A DNA stretch of 33,459 nt from Gammaproteobacteria bacterium (GTDB lineage Bacteria; Pseudomonadota; Gammaproteobacteria; GCA-001735895), in assembly GCA_024229615.1 (NCBI GenBank), contig JAAESG010000132.1, forward strand, positions 1 through 33,459, written 5' to 3'. The notes under the pieces are model-generated. The model was given only the letters and a program-made list of their open reading frames with translations. It was not told where the DNA came from and ran no database searches. Within the stretch, counting starts at the first letter, position 1; every line of letters begins with the position of its first letter. Shown one piece after another: positions 16,221 to 24,395 of the stretch. The position numbers and the translations under genes are program-made.

Positions 16221-17494
16221 GTTTCGCGGCGCCGCTGTTACTGTTGCTTGCAATCCTGCGAACGCCACTGTTCGTCGTCATCGCACTGAGTGCAATGATC
16301 GGATTTCACAGTCAGGAAGTCGACCTGTCGGTGATTAGCATCGAGGTTTATCGGCTCGCTGAAATGCCGGTATTGTTGGCGATTCCCCTGTTTACCTTTG
16401 CCGGGTACCTGCTCGGCGAAGGCAATGCGTCCACGCGGCTGGTTAACCTGACTAACAGCCTGTTGGGCTGGATGCCCGGTGGCCTCGCAATTGTGACAAT
16501 TTTTGCCTGCTCGCTTTTTACCGCTTTTACCGGCGCATCGGGAATCACGATTGTCGCGCTGGGTGGCCTGTTGTACCCGGCGTTGAAGCAGGCCGGATAT
16601 CTGGAAAATTTTAATCTCGGCTTGCTCACCAGTTCTGGAAGTCTCGGCCTTCTGTTCGCCCCGTCTTTACCGCTTATTCTATATGGCGTGGTCGCTCAGC
16701 AAATGGACCTGGATCAGCCAGTCAGCATCAGCGATTTGTTTCTGGCAGGCATTTTCCCGGGCTTGTTGATGCTGGTGATGCTGTCGGCATATTCGATGAT
16801 GCAACCGCGTGACCGCAGTCAGCGTGAAGCTTTTGACGCGCACCGCGCGATCGATGCGATTGTCGAGGCAAAATGGGAAATTCCCTTACCGTTGCTGGTT
16901 TTGGGGGGCATTTATGGAGGCTATTTTGCGGTTTCCGAAGCCGCCGCGGTCACCGCATTATATGTGTTGATCGTGGAGGTATTGATTATCCGTGAAGTCA
17001 AGGTTTCCGAATTGCCGCAAATAATGCGCGAAGCGATGATGCTGGTCGGTGGCATCATGATCATTATCGGTGTTTCCCTGGCCTCGACCAACTACCTGAT
17101 CGATGCCGAGATACCCACGCGGATGTTTGCCTTCGTGCAATCGCATATCGATGAAAAACTGACTTTTTTGATATTGCTGAACCTGTTCTTGCTGGCACTC
17201 GGCATGATGCTCGATATCTTTTCAGCCATCGTCATCATCGTGCCGATCATACTGCCGATTGCAGTGGGCTACGGCATTCACCCGGTACATCTCGGTATCA
17301 TCTTCCTCGCTAATATGCAGCTGGGCTACTTTACGCCGCCGGTCGGAATGAACCTGTTTATCGCCAGTTACCGTTTTGAAAAACCCGTAATGACGCTGTA
17401 TGTAGCCACCATTCCCTTTTTCCTGGTGTTGTTGGTCGCAGTTTTGATCATTACCTACTGGCCTTCGTTGAGCCTGGTGCTGTTGACCAATTGA
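16217..17494 (+). CDS. dctM: TRAP transporter large permease (DctM)
   Basis: A 425-residue multi-spanning inner-membrane protein, the ion-coupled channel subunit of the TRAP transporter. It starts at ATG 16217, overlapping the dctQ stop by four bases. Family features include MPVLLAIPLFTFAGYLLGEG, a first hairpin ACSLFTAFTGASGITIVALG (gate motif), and a second, symmetric set LFLLALGMMLDIFSAIVIIV followed by ANMQLGYFTPPVGMNLFIAS. These correspond to the inverted helical hairpins of the elevator domain. The gene closes the operon. The convergent OmpA-like gene begins 370 bases on. Confidence 0.93.
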   Translation: MSFAAPLLLLLAILRTPLFVVIALSAMIGFHSQEVDLSVISIEVYRLAEMPVLLAIPLFTFAGYLLGEGNASTRLVNLTNSLLGWMPGGLAIVTIFACSLFTAFTGASGITIVALGGLLYPALKQAGYLENFNLGLLTSSGSLGLLFAPSLPLILYGVVAQQMDLDQPVSISDLFLAGIFPGLLMLVMLSAYSMMQPRDRSQREAFDAHRAIDAIVEAKWEIPLPLLVLGGIYGGYFAVSEAAAVTALYVLIVEVLIIREVKVSELPQIMREAMMLVGGIMIIIGVSLASTNYLIDAEIPTRMFAFVQSHIDEKLTFLILLNLFLLALGMMLDIFSAIVIIVPIILPIAVGYGIHPVHLGIIFLANMQLGYFTPPVGMNLFIASYRFEKPVMTLYVATIPFFLVLLVAVLIITYWPSLSLVLLTN

Positions 17495-17866
17495 GCCAGT
17501 TCATCATTTGTCGACTAGCCTGAATATTCCACCAGTCGGTCTCAAGCCTTGTCATAATCGATTGAATATGAAAGATTCACCGATCGTTTTTATGCCCGGT
17601 GGGACTGTGCAATTTGTAACCGGCCTGAGCCCTATCCCGGCGCTGACTTGCCCAGCTACGCTTGAACATGGGCTTCCTTCGAGCCATAGCTACGGCTATG
17701 ACTCTCAGTCCAGCCCGGCGTTCAGGCATAGCTGTCCTGCGTCGGAGTGCCGCATCACATCACTCGGGATACTGGTGAAATATCCAGGTTAGTTTTTTAA
17801 TTCCATAAAAGCTCGGTTGTTGTCAGGCAATGGCTCGTTTTAATTGCGCCTGTCTTTCTCCTGGGG
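17495..17866. other. Convergent intergenic region with a large palindromic repeat
   Basis: Between two converging genes, no coding sequence is recognised. The dominating feature is the long imperfect hairpin at 17653-17734 (separate entry). A bidirectional transcription-stop role would suit the position, but no T tract is next to the stem. Confidence 0.5.
17653..17734. repeat. Long imperfect palindrome (82 nt)
   Basis: The outer arms CAGCTACGCTTGAAC (17653-17667) and GTTCAGGCATAGCTG (17720-17734) pair at 13 of 15 positions, the other two being G-U compatible. A GGGCT / AGCCC step lies inside. The inner hairpin GAGCCATAGC (17681-17690), loop TACG, GCTATGACTC (17695-17704) pairs at 9 of 10. 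Such nested structure is typical of REP- or BIME-like elements. Confidence 0.75.
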
Positions 17867-19291
17867 CTATTTCTTAGCCGTTACCACCAGGTCTACCCGA
17901 CGATTGATTGCTCGACCTTCGTGGGTCTCGTTGGTGGCGATCGGTCTCGACTCTCCGTAACCGACATAACCTATCTTGTAGCCACCCTTGAGCGCCGCCA
18001 GATAGTTTGCGACCGAGATTGCCCTTTTGGTGGATAGGTTTTTATTCAGATTCGCGGCGCCAACCGAGTCAGTATGACCCTCCACCGCAACCAGTTCAGC
18101 GCCGACGAATTTTATAATATCGTTAATCTTCGACAGCATTGGCTTTGATGCGACTGGAATGGTGGCAGACCCGGAGGCAAAGTTAATTTTCCTGAGCCTG
18201 AAAATCAGCTTGCTACCCTGCTGATAGACCGACGCTTCTTCATCGGCAAATTCCTCTATGGCCTGGTCCATTGCACGCTGGAACCTGACATGTGTGGAAG
18301 ATTTCTCGAGTTCCTGGTTTTGTAACATCAGGGCGCTCTCTGTTTCCAGCAGATTGGAGCGAGTAGACTTCAATTCCTCGTCCTGTAGTTTTAGCGCGCT
18401 TTCCTTCTGCTTTAATGAACCTTCCGTCTCCATTAAAGTTGTCTGGGTCGTCTTCAGGTTTTGTTGCAGGCTTCCGACATTTTTAGAAAGTGCTTCTAAC
18501 TCCCTGTTTTGGACAACGATTTTTGAAGCGATATCCTCTGGTGTTCCCGGGGCATTTAAAATTACCTCCATGACATCGGCCAGAAAAATTGAACTTTCCA
18601 GCGACAGGTCTACCATGACCTGATAAATCTTGGGATCCCGAGGACTCTGTGCAATCAGGTTCTCAGCTTCGCTAACATCCAGCAAAGCTGTTCTCAACGA
18701 TTTTGGCGCAAGGTTTTTGGCATCTTCCGTGGAAGATTTTTGAATAGATAGTTTAACAGCATCGAGTTCCCTCAATTGAACCGCTTTGACTTCCAGCGAG
18801 AAGTATTTTCTTTGAAACTCCGAAAATTCGACCGGTTCGAGTGGGTGAGTAAAATTGTCCGTTTCATCTCTTAAATCGTCATCAACATCGGTGAGGGCAT
18901 CTACCAGTTCAGGATTGCTTTTCAAACCAGCGAGGAGCGATGACTTCCTCGCTTCCAGTATACGCACGGCGTTGGGTGTTCTGTTGCGCGCGTTTTTGAG
19001 TGCTTCCTGTAATTGCACCTTTCCCTCAGCCGCGTTTTCCAGGATGTAATCGGATTCATAGTTGCCGGCTAAACCCCGTTGCGCCTTCCCCAGATATTTC
19101 AACCCTTTCATGTATTCCTTGAACGATAACAGCTCGGCCTGGTCTATCTCGGCTTCCTTCATCAAGCCCGTAACCTCGGCAACTGCCGCTTCCAGTTTGT
19201 CGGCCGATACGAGTTCGACCTTTTCAGCGCTGGCACAGCCAAAAAGCATAAGCGCGAGTCCATAGCAAAGAACCCTGTTAATTTTTTTCAT
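17867..19291 (-). CDS. OmpA-domain outer-membrane lipoprotein with coiled coil
   Basis: A 474-residue lipoprotein. The signal peptide MKKINRVLCYGLALMLFGC has lipobox LFGC with Cys19. Residues 20-260 form a helical region; residues 265-340 are a coiled coil of repeated units (LKQKESALKLQDEELKSTRS, then LLETESALMLQNQELEKS). The last 110 residues are an OmpA-like peptidoglycan-binding domain: INFASGSATIPVASKP, VEGHTDSVGAANLNKNLSTK, and GRAINRRVDLVV carrying the conserved Asp and Arg. It likely tethers the outer membrane to peptidoglycan. The coiled coil together with the helical N-terminal part suggests spanning the periplasm. It is monocistronic; its end converges with the TRAP operon. Confidence 0.9.
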   Translation of the reverse strand: MKKINRVLCYGLALMLFGCASAEKVELVSADKLEAAVAEVTGLMKEAEIDQAELLSFKEYMKGLKYLGKAQRGLAGNYESDYILENAAEGKVQLQEALKNARNRTPNAVRILEARKSSLLAGLKSNPELVDALTDVDDDLRDETDNFTHPLEPVEFSEFQRKYFSLEVKAVQLRELDAVKLSIQKSSTEDAKNLAPKSLRTALLDVSEAENLIAQSPRDPKIYQVMVDLSLESSIFLADVMEVILNAPGTPEDIASKIVVQNRELEALSKNVGSLQQNLKTTQTTLMETEGSLKQKESALKLQDEELKSTRSNLLETESALMLQNQELEKSSTHVRFQRAMDQAIEEFADEEASVYQQGSKLIFRLRKINFASGSATIPVASKPMLSKINDIIKFVGAELVAVEGHTDSVGAANLNKNLSTKRAISVANYLAALKGGYKIGYVGYGESRPIATNETHEGRAINRRVDLVVTAKK

Positions 19292-19719
19292 GCCTGTATT
19301 GTTCCGTTTTGTCTTCTATCTGGATATTTAAAGAAGCACTGCATAAGTCACCCCGACTTAGCAGAGCACGAAAAACACGAATTTGCACTTTTCTTCATTA
19401 TTCAATCGCTTACGCGATAAAAAAATAGCGCCACATCGCTGTGCTGCAGAAATTTCCGCAAAAATACAGAGATTCCTTAAAGTTTGATTCTGTGAGTTAA
19501 GCCTCGCCGTTTCACCGGTGAAAAAACAAGTGGGCTGTTAAAGTCGCTGAAATTTATCACAAGGTCATTTGTATTAATAGGTGTGCGTTGTAGTTGACGA
19601 ATATTAACTTATTTCCGGTTACTTGATTAGCCCGCCGCGAAATATCTGCAACCAGCGTGCAGTATCGTGCGTGAATGATAATCGGCAGTAAAATCTGTAA
19701 CAGAAAGGAGTGGCTGGCT
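19292..19719. other. Intergenic region with palindromes
   Basis: About 430 bases without a gene. Features seen are an imperfect hairpin at 19336-19366 (GCACTGCATAAGTC against GACTTAGCAGAGC), a perfect 14-base palindrome TTTCACCGGTGAAA at 19510-19523, and a short hairpin ATCGC-TTAC-GCGAT close to 19411-19424 followed by seven A. The first recalls the tip of some insertion sequences, but no transposase or partner end is visible. The palindrome lies upstream of the OmpA-like gene and may be an operator. Confidence 0.5.
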
Positions 19720-19938
19720 TTAAGCCCGAAAATGGGCGTACAACAGCAGTAAGCCGGCAACAATGGGTAGTATTGTATAGCCAAACAGGTGGATCGAATG
19801 TCCCATTTTTTCTCCGTTGCGCTCGATCATGGATTGCAATTTTTCGATATTTCGCGGCGCGATCTTTCTCTGCACAAAGCAGTACAGACCGTAAACAATC
19901 GCCAGCACTCCGATAATAAAATTGAGACTGATATTCAT
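19720..19938 (-). CDS. Small two-helix membrane protein of unknown function
   Basis: A 72-residue protein with two hydrophobic segments: about residues 5-23 (LNFIIGVLAIVYGLYCFVQ) and 51-68 (LFGYTILPIVAGLLLLY). A basic, polar stretch KIAPRNIEKLQSMIERNGEK separates them, so a hairpin in the inner membrane with the loop on one side is likely. I recognise no family. The start ATG at 19938 has no strong ribosome-binding site. Hydrophobic pattern, loop charge and tidy ends make it believable as a gene, but it could be spurious. It is followed by 430 empty bases. Confidence 0.55.
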   Translation of the reverse strand: MNISLNFIIGVLAIVYGLYCFVQRKIAPRNIEKLQSMIERNGEKMGHSIHLFGYTILPIVAGLLLLYAHFRA

Positions 19939-20026
19939 AATGCTGCCATAGTAACCCAGCTTGGCGGCGAACCATACAAAGTATCAGACGCAATCAGATT
20001 GCCGAGTGACTCTCAGATCGCTGGTT

Positions 20027-20440
20027 TTAAGGCCTGAAGTATTTGAAGCAGTTGGGTTTGGAGATCTCCCAACCTCGATCGAGTATTTCGTGAATCCCCG
20101 GGTCGAGTGTGGCCTGTTGACAGGCTTCCATGTTCTGCACCAGGTGTTCGACCGAGCTAGTCCCGAGAGTGATAGCATCGCCGAGCTCTGCGTCGGGCAG
20201 CGAGTGATTCACCAACCAGCCCATTGCGTAGTTGCGCAGGCACGGAAACAGCTCGCGTTCGACATCCCGCGTCAACGCGATGTACATGCCCTGGTAAACC
20301 TCGGGTTCCATCCAGCCGTTGTGACGGCAGGTTTCAACAACTTCTGTTACCTGCTCTGCATTTCCTCGGTACCGCCTTCGGCGTTGGTGTGCGCGGTATC
20401 GGCTTTATGATGCCCCGCACCGGTGAACCCGACGACCTAC
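20027..20440 (-). pseudogene. Aldo/keto reductase (AKR7-like), deletion remnant
   Basis: Two ends of one aldo/keto reductase remain. The N-terminal trace at about 20440-20350 reads GAGHHKADTAHTNAEGGTEE, corresponding to the strand with the conserved catalytic Asp (DTA) and the following helix. The frame then stops. In another frame, starting EQVTEVVETCRHNGWM, the C-terminal part follows: VYQGMYIALTRDVERELFPC, GDAITLGTSSVEHLVQNM and DRGWEISKPNCFKYFRP, which closely follow the aflatoxin-aldehyde-reductase (AKR7) pattern. The catalytic Tyr and Lys strands and much of the barrel are absent, both between the two traces and inside the C-terminal piece (RNYAMGWLVNHSL). The 5' end is bounded by the SDR stop at 20461. 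It cannot encode an active enzyme. Confidence 0.8.
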
Positions 20441-20460
20441 ATTGTCGCTGGTATAATAAA

Positions 20461-21243
20461 TCAGTTAGCCGAATAACCGCCGTCAACCATGTAAATGCCA
20501 CCACTACTGTAAGCGGAAGCGGGGGAGGCAAGATATACCGCGAGTCCTGCTATGTCGCCGGGTTCACCGATGCGTCCCAACGGAATTGTTTTTTTGAAAC
20601 GGTCGTACGAGTCCGGATCGTTCCACAAAGCCTCGCTGAATCGGGTCTTGATCAAGCCCGGGCATATCGCGTTGACGCGGATATGGTCTACTCCCCAGTC
20701 CTGTGCCATCGCCTTTGTCATATTAATGATAGCGGCCTTGCTGACGCTGTAGATGCCGATACCGGCCTCCGGTTTCAAGCCACCGATCGAGCTGATGTGA
20801 ATAATCGATCCGCCACCGCGTTGGCGCAAAATGGGATAGGCTTTTTTACACAATTCAAACGGGCCCTTCAAATTGACATCGATAATTTTGTCGAAAGCTC
20901 TTTCTTCGGTGTTTTGCAGCGGGCCGAATACGGGGTTGGCGGCGGCGTTATTGATAATGATGTCGAGGCCACCATAAGTCTCGATAGTGTTATCGAGCAG
21001 AGTCTGGATATCTTCGATATGACCCATGTTGGCTGCAATCCCGGTTGCTTCCAGACCGTCGGCCTTGTATGCCGAGGCGACCGCTTCGACCGCCTCCTGT
21101 TTTCGACTGCAGAGTACAACCCTGGCACCATACTCGGCCAGCGCCCGCGCCATTGCTTCGCCGATACCCTTACTTGCACCGGTTACCAGTGCGACCTTTC
21201 CGTCAAGCCGGAACAGTTTGGAATATCGGTTTCGCTTTGGCAT
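20461..21243 (-). CDS. Short-chain dehydrogenase/reductase (SDR)
   Basis: A complete 260-residue classical SDR. The cofactor motif is TGASKGIG (residues 21-28); NNAA stands at 98-101. The catalytic set is Ser151/152 in HISSIGG, and Tyr165 and Lys169 in YSVSK. NAICPG is at 191-196. A VDGGYSAN tail is typical of NAD(P)(H)-dependent members that reduce keto groups of acyl or sugar substrates. SRK after the second strand suggests NADP preference, with Arg47 near the 2'-phosphate. GAGG before ATG 21243 fits a ribosome site. It lies 55 bases after the BisC-like gene on the same strand and may be cotranscribed. The substrate is unknown. Confidence 0.92.
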   Translation of the reverse strand: MPKRNRYSKLFRLDGKVALVTGASKGIGEAMARALAEYGARVVLCSRKQEAVEAVASAYKADGLEATGIAANMGHIEDIQTLLDNTIETYGGLDIIINNAAANPVFGPLQNTEERAFDKIIDVNLKGPFELCKKAYPILRQRGGGSIIHISSIGGLKPEAGIGIYSVSKAAIINMTKAMAQDWGVDHIRVNAICPGLIKTRFSEALWNDPDSYDRFKKTIPLGRIGEPGDIAGLAVYLASPASAYSSGGIYMVDGGYSAN

Positions 21244-21298
21244 GGCTGAGTCCTCGAAAATTGACAGTTGCGCGCGTTATAAGGCGATTTACCGGTGA

Positions 21299-23554
21299 TT
21301 ACTCGGCTAGCCCCACAATTTCGACCAGTGTGGTATGCGCACTGCTACCCTGGCCAATTCGTGAAGTGCCGAGATCACGGGTCAGGATATTCGGGTTACC
21401 CTGGGTATCCGTCCCATCGTCGCAGGTGTCCAGCCATGCACCGGTCGGCAGCGCAACGACACCCCGGCGAATATCGTTGCTGACATGTGCGCGCGCCCGG
21501 CAAGCTCCCCGAGCATTGAACACCTTGACCAGGTCACCGTCGTTAAGCCGGCGCTCGTGGGCGTCCGCGGGATTGATTTCGATCGCGCTGGGGCGAGCGC
21601 CGGGAATATCGGCGAGGGCACATTCCATCTGGCTGTGCAGTTTGTCTCCTGGTTGCGGTGAGACCAGGTGCAATGGGAATTCCCTTGCCAGGTCGGCGCC
21701 TAGCCATTCATCGGGTGCATGCCAACAGGGGTGGCCCGGACATTCGTCGTAACCAAACTGCGCGATGGTTTGTGAAAATATTTCAATGCGACCCGATGGG
21801 GTTCCCAGTGGCGATGCTTCAGGGTCACGGCGAAATTCGGCAAACGGCACCGGGGCAAATTGTGCGCCGCGTACGGGTAGATCTATCCAATTACGGCGGC
21901 GCAGTTCGTCGTAGTCGGGTAGATCGATCCCCTCCGGCAGGTTTTCCTGTCGGAATTCCTCATAGAGATGCAGCAACCATTGGTCGACGCTGCGTCCCTC
22001 GCTGAATGCCTGCTCGAAGCCCATGCGTTGAGCCAGGCTGTTAAAGATTTCATAGTCATCCCGGGCTTCACCAACCGGGTCGATCAGGCGCGGCATGTGA
22101 AACAGGTAGGAATCGCCCATGGCACGACCAATATCTTCACGCTCGTAGGGAGTGGTCGCCGGAAAAACAATATCGGCACGCTTCGCGGTCGCAGTCCACC
22201 AGGGTTCATGTACGATAATGGTCTCTGGTTGGCAGAAGGCCTGCTCCAGTCGATTGAGATCCTGGTGATGATGAAACGGGTTTCCGCCGCACCAGTAAAC
22301 CAGGCGGATATCGGGGTAGTTACGGTGTTGGCCGTTAAAGTCGTAGGGTTTGCCCGGATTCAACAGCATGTCAGCGATGCGCGCCACCGGAATAAATTCG
22401 CTAACGGGATTTTCACCCTGCGGAAAGGTTAAGCCCTCGAGGCGTTTTACCGAGACGCCGACGCCGCCAATCGCGCCGTATCCATACCCGATGCCACCAC
22501 CGGGAAGACCGATCTGTCCGAGCATGGCAGCCAACGTGGCTGCCATCCAGAAAGTCTGTTCGCCGTTCTGAGCGCGTTGCAATGACCAGGCGACGGTAAT
22601 CAGAGTTCGTGTGGAAGCCATGGTCTGCGCCAGATTTATCAACGTATTGGCTTCGATACCGCAGATTTGTGCGGCCCATGCGGGAGTCTTGGCAATACCA
22701 TCGGTCTCGCCTAGCAGGTAGCTACGAAATCGCTCGTAACCTGTAGTGTAACCCTCGATAAACTGGCGTTCGACCAGATCACCGGTTTCCAGAGCATGAG
22801 CGATTCCAAGCATCATCGCGGTATCGGTTCCGGGGATGACTGCAAGCCATTCGGCACCTGCAGGGGTGTCGGTGATCTGTGGGCTGATGTTTATTCGGCG
22901 AATGCCGCGTTTATCGAACTCTTTAAACCAGCCATCGGTTTCATGATGGGTAACACCGCCCATACTGACCTGTGAATTCTTCGGGTTGATACCGCCGAAC
23001 ATGACCAGGGTTTTCGTGTTTTGTGCGATTGTCGGCCAGCTGTTCTGGAATGCCCATGACAACTTGAGAAAGTGCATGCCGAACACATGCGGAATAATTG
23101 CTTGTGCGGCAGCGGTACTATAACTGGCCAGCGATGAGACATAACCGCCGCTGACATTCAGAAAACGATGTACCTGACCCAGCGCATGATGAAATCGACC
23201 GGCGCTTGCCCAACCGTAGGAACCGCCAAAAATAGATTCATTACCGTGTTCGGCGATGACCCGTTTTAGTTCCGCAGCAGCGATATCGAGCGCCTCGTCC
23301 CAGGGTAGTTCCAGGTAATCATCCCGACCCCGCCGATCACGAGCCCGATTCGCCTGTTCGAGCCAGCCTCGGCGAATTGATGGACGCGCTATGCGGGTTT
23401 TATGATGTACCGCTGCAGGCAATATGTCGGGAATGCGGGAAGGCTGCGGATCGGCAGCAAAATTCTCCGTAGCAACGATACGGTTCCCCTCTGTGAGAAC
23501 GCGAAATGCCCCCCAGTGGCTGGTCGTAACCCGAGTGTCGATTTTGTTGGTCAT
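21299..23554 (-). CDS. Molybdopterin-dependent S/N-oxide reductase, BisC-like
   Basis: A 751-residue molybdenum enzyme of the DMSO reductase family. Blocks closely parallel E. coli BisC: GGSYGWASAGRFHHA with the presumed Mo-ligand Ser112, GGYVSSLASYSTAAAQAI, TTGYERFRSYLLGETDGIAK, FWMAATLAAMLGQIGLPGG, and near the C-terminus NILTRDLGTSRIGQGSSA. It probably binds bis-MGD and reduces a sulfoxide (biotin or methionine sulfoxide) or N-oxide. There is no twin-arginine signal and no iron-sulfur Cys motif at the N-terminus, so it should be a cytosolic single-cofactor enzyme, as is BisC. No MGD-assembly gene is nearby. The start codon has no good ribosome-binding site. The divergent neighbour is the ArsR regulator. 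Confidence 0.9.
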   Translation of the reverse strand: MTNKIDTRVTTSHWGAFRVLTEGNRIVATENFAADPQPSRIPDILPAAVHHKTRIARPSIRRGWLEQANRARDRRGRDDYLELPWDEALDIAAAELKRVIAEHGNESIFGGSYGWASAGRFHHALGQVHRFLNVSGGYVSSLASYSTAAAQAIIPHVFGMHFLKLSWAFQNSWPTIAQNTKTLVMFGGINPKNSQVSMGGVTHHETDGWFKEFDKRGIRRINISPQITDTPAGAEWLAVIPGTDTAMMLGIAHALETGDLVERQFIEGYTTGYERFRSYLLGETDGIAKTPAWAAQICGIEANTLINLAQTMASTRTLITVAWSLQRAQNGEQTFWMAATLAAMLGQIGLPGGGIGYGYGAIGGVGVSVKRLEGLTFPQGENPVSEFIPVARIADMLLNPGKPYDFNGQHRNYPDIRLVYWCGGNPFHHHQDLNRLEQAFCQPETIIVHEPWWTATAKRADIVFPATTPYEREDIGRAMGDSYLFHMPRLIDPVGEARDDYEIFNSLAQRMGFEQAFSEGRSVDQWLLHLYEEFRQENLPEGIDLPDYDELRRRNWIDLPVRGAQFAPVPFAEFRRDPEASPLGTPSGRIEIFSQTIAQFGYDECPGHPCWHAPDEWLGADLAREFPLHLVSPQPGDKLHSQMECALADIPGARPSAIEINPADAHERRLNDGDLVKVFNARGACRARAHVSNDIRRGVVALPTGAWLDTCDDGTDTQGNPNILTRDLGTSRIGQGSSAHTTLVEIVGLAE

Positions 23555-23656
23555 CGCAAGTGGAGGTGATTCTGTCGAATTGGGTATCGACGAATACTAC
23601 CCGATCATGCCTTGCGAAATGAAATTTTTCAGTCGGGTCAAATGGAATTTAATATT

Positions 23657-23671
23657 CAACCAATAAGGTTG
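23657..23671. promoter_or_regulatory. Half-strength copy of ArsR-type dyad
   Basis: CAACC (23657-23661), five bases, GGTTG (23667-23671). It shares the TTCAACC...GGTTG pattern with the longer palindrome 25 bases to the right, which suggests a two-site operator. Confidence 0.55.
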
Positions 23672-23693
23672 GCAATGGGGAGTTGACGCAATT

Positions 23694-23715
23694 AATTCAA
23701 CCCTATGGTTGAATT
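23694..23715. promoter_or_regulatory. Palindromic ArsR-type operator overlapping the start codon
   Basis: AATTCAACC (23694-23702) and GGTTGAATT (23707-23715) are perfect inverted repeats around CTAT. The TTCAACC...GGTTGAA form fits operators seen for ArsR regulators paired with SRPBCC proteins. The start codon of the ArsR gene (23705-23707) sits in the centre, so binding would block its own expression. Confidence 0.75.
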
Positions 23716-24085
23716 GACTAACAATGAAAAGCTTTCATTGTTGCTCAAAGCTGTCAGCAACGACACGCGCTGTGCCCTGCTAAGGCAGCTTTGCCAACAA
23801 GGTGCCAACCGGGTTACCGATTTGGCCAATCATTACGATATGTCCTTAAACGCCATGTCGAAACATATCAAGGTTCTCGAAGGCGCCGGACTGGTGACAC
23901 GCGAGATGCGCGGCAGAACCCATTGGATTGAAGCCGACTTAAGCCAGGTTGATCAGATGTTTGCCTGGCTCGATCCCTCGATGTTAACTCACCCATCATG
24001 CCGTCACCTTAGTATGCCGCAGCCCGATGTCGATAATGACCCTCGGCAGGGGGCGCTTTACCATCGTTATGCATGTCGGCGATGA
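23705..24085 (+). CDS. ArsR/SmtB-family transcriptional regulator, altered C-terminus
   Basis: A 126-codon frame whose first 95 residues are a normal ArsR winged helix: KLSLLLKAVSNDTRCALLRQ, then ANRVTDLANHYDMSLNAMSK and HIKVLEGAGLVTREMRGRTH with the wing, and ADLSQVDQMFAWL. There are no CxC metal motifs, so a metal-sensing role is unlikely. Such regulators commonly pair with a downstream SRPBCC (AHSA1) protein, and pieces of one follow here. From about residue 95 (PSMLTHPSCRHLSMPQ) the sequence looks alien and ends at TGA 24083-24085 in a frame that overlaps the SRPBCC remnant. I infer a deletion that fused the two genes out of frame. DNA-binding may survive, since the winged helix is whole. 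Confidence 0.78.
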   Translation: MVELTNNEKLSLLLKAVSNDTRCALLRQLCQQGANRVTDLANHYDMSLNAMSKHIKVLEGAGLVTREMRGRTHWIEADLSQVDQMFAWLDPSMLTHPSCRHLSMPQPDVDNDPRQGALYHRYACRR

Positions 24086-24395
24086 CAAGATACCCCATAC
24101 CGGTGCCTACCTGACGCTCGAACGTCCGCGTCAACTGGTATTTGGCTGGGAGTCCCCCTATTCGACCGATGATAGCAGCGTCACGCTGGATTTCACTGGG
24201 ATCGATGCCAGCACCACCAGCGTTGAATTGACCCATGTGAAATTCCTGCACGTGGAAGCGCGTTCGGACCACGAGGGCGGCTGGGGCTGCATTCTGGATA
24301 AGCTGGAAGAGTTGCTCTTAGGTTCGATCGCAGTCAGGTGGTTGCGGGCACCAGCGCTGCCTCCCCCTGCTGGAAGGAATCGTAGAATCGGTTGA
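24027..24395 (+). pseudogene. SRPBCC/AHSA1-domain protein, truncated remnant
   Basis: The frame encodes the C-terminal part of an Activator-of-Hsp90-like (SRPBCC) protein: GRGRFTIVMHVGDDKIPHTG, AYLTLERPRQLVFGWESPYS, SVTLDFTGIDASTTSVELTH and GGWGCILDKLEELL. These match the last strands and the long closing helix. The first roughly 50 residues of the fold, which should carry the IxAspExVfdAwtdPexl start, are absent, and the 5' part overlaps the ArsR frame. After KLEELL the frame runs on to 24395 into the end of the antiporter gene on the other strand, so the native stop codon is also lost. The protein would be unable to fold fully. Confidence 0.8.

Noticed and set aside
19336-19366. Imperfect hairpin resembling an insertion-sequence tip
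   Set aside because: No second end and no transposase were found, so an insertion sequence could not be supported.
20224-21249. 341-codon plus-strand frame opposite the SDR gene
   Set aside because: Antisense shadow of the SDR and AKR sequences; amino-acid content is not protein-like.
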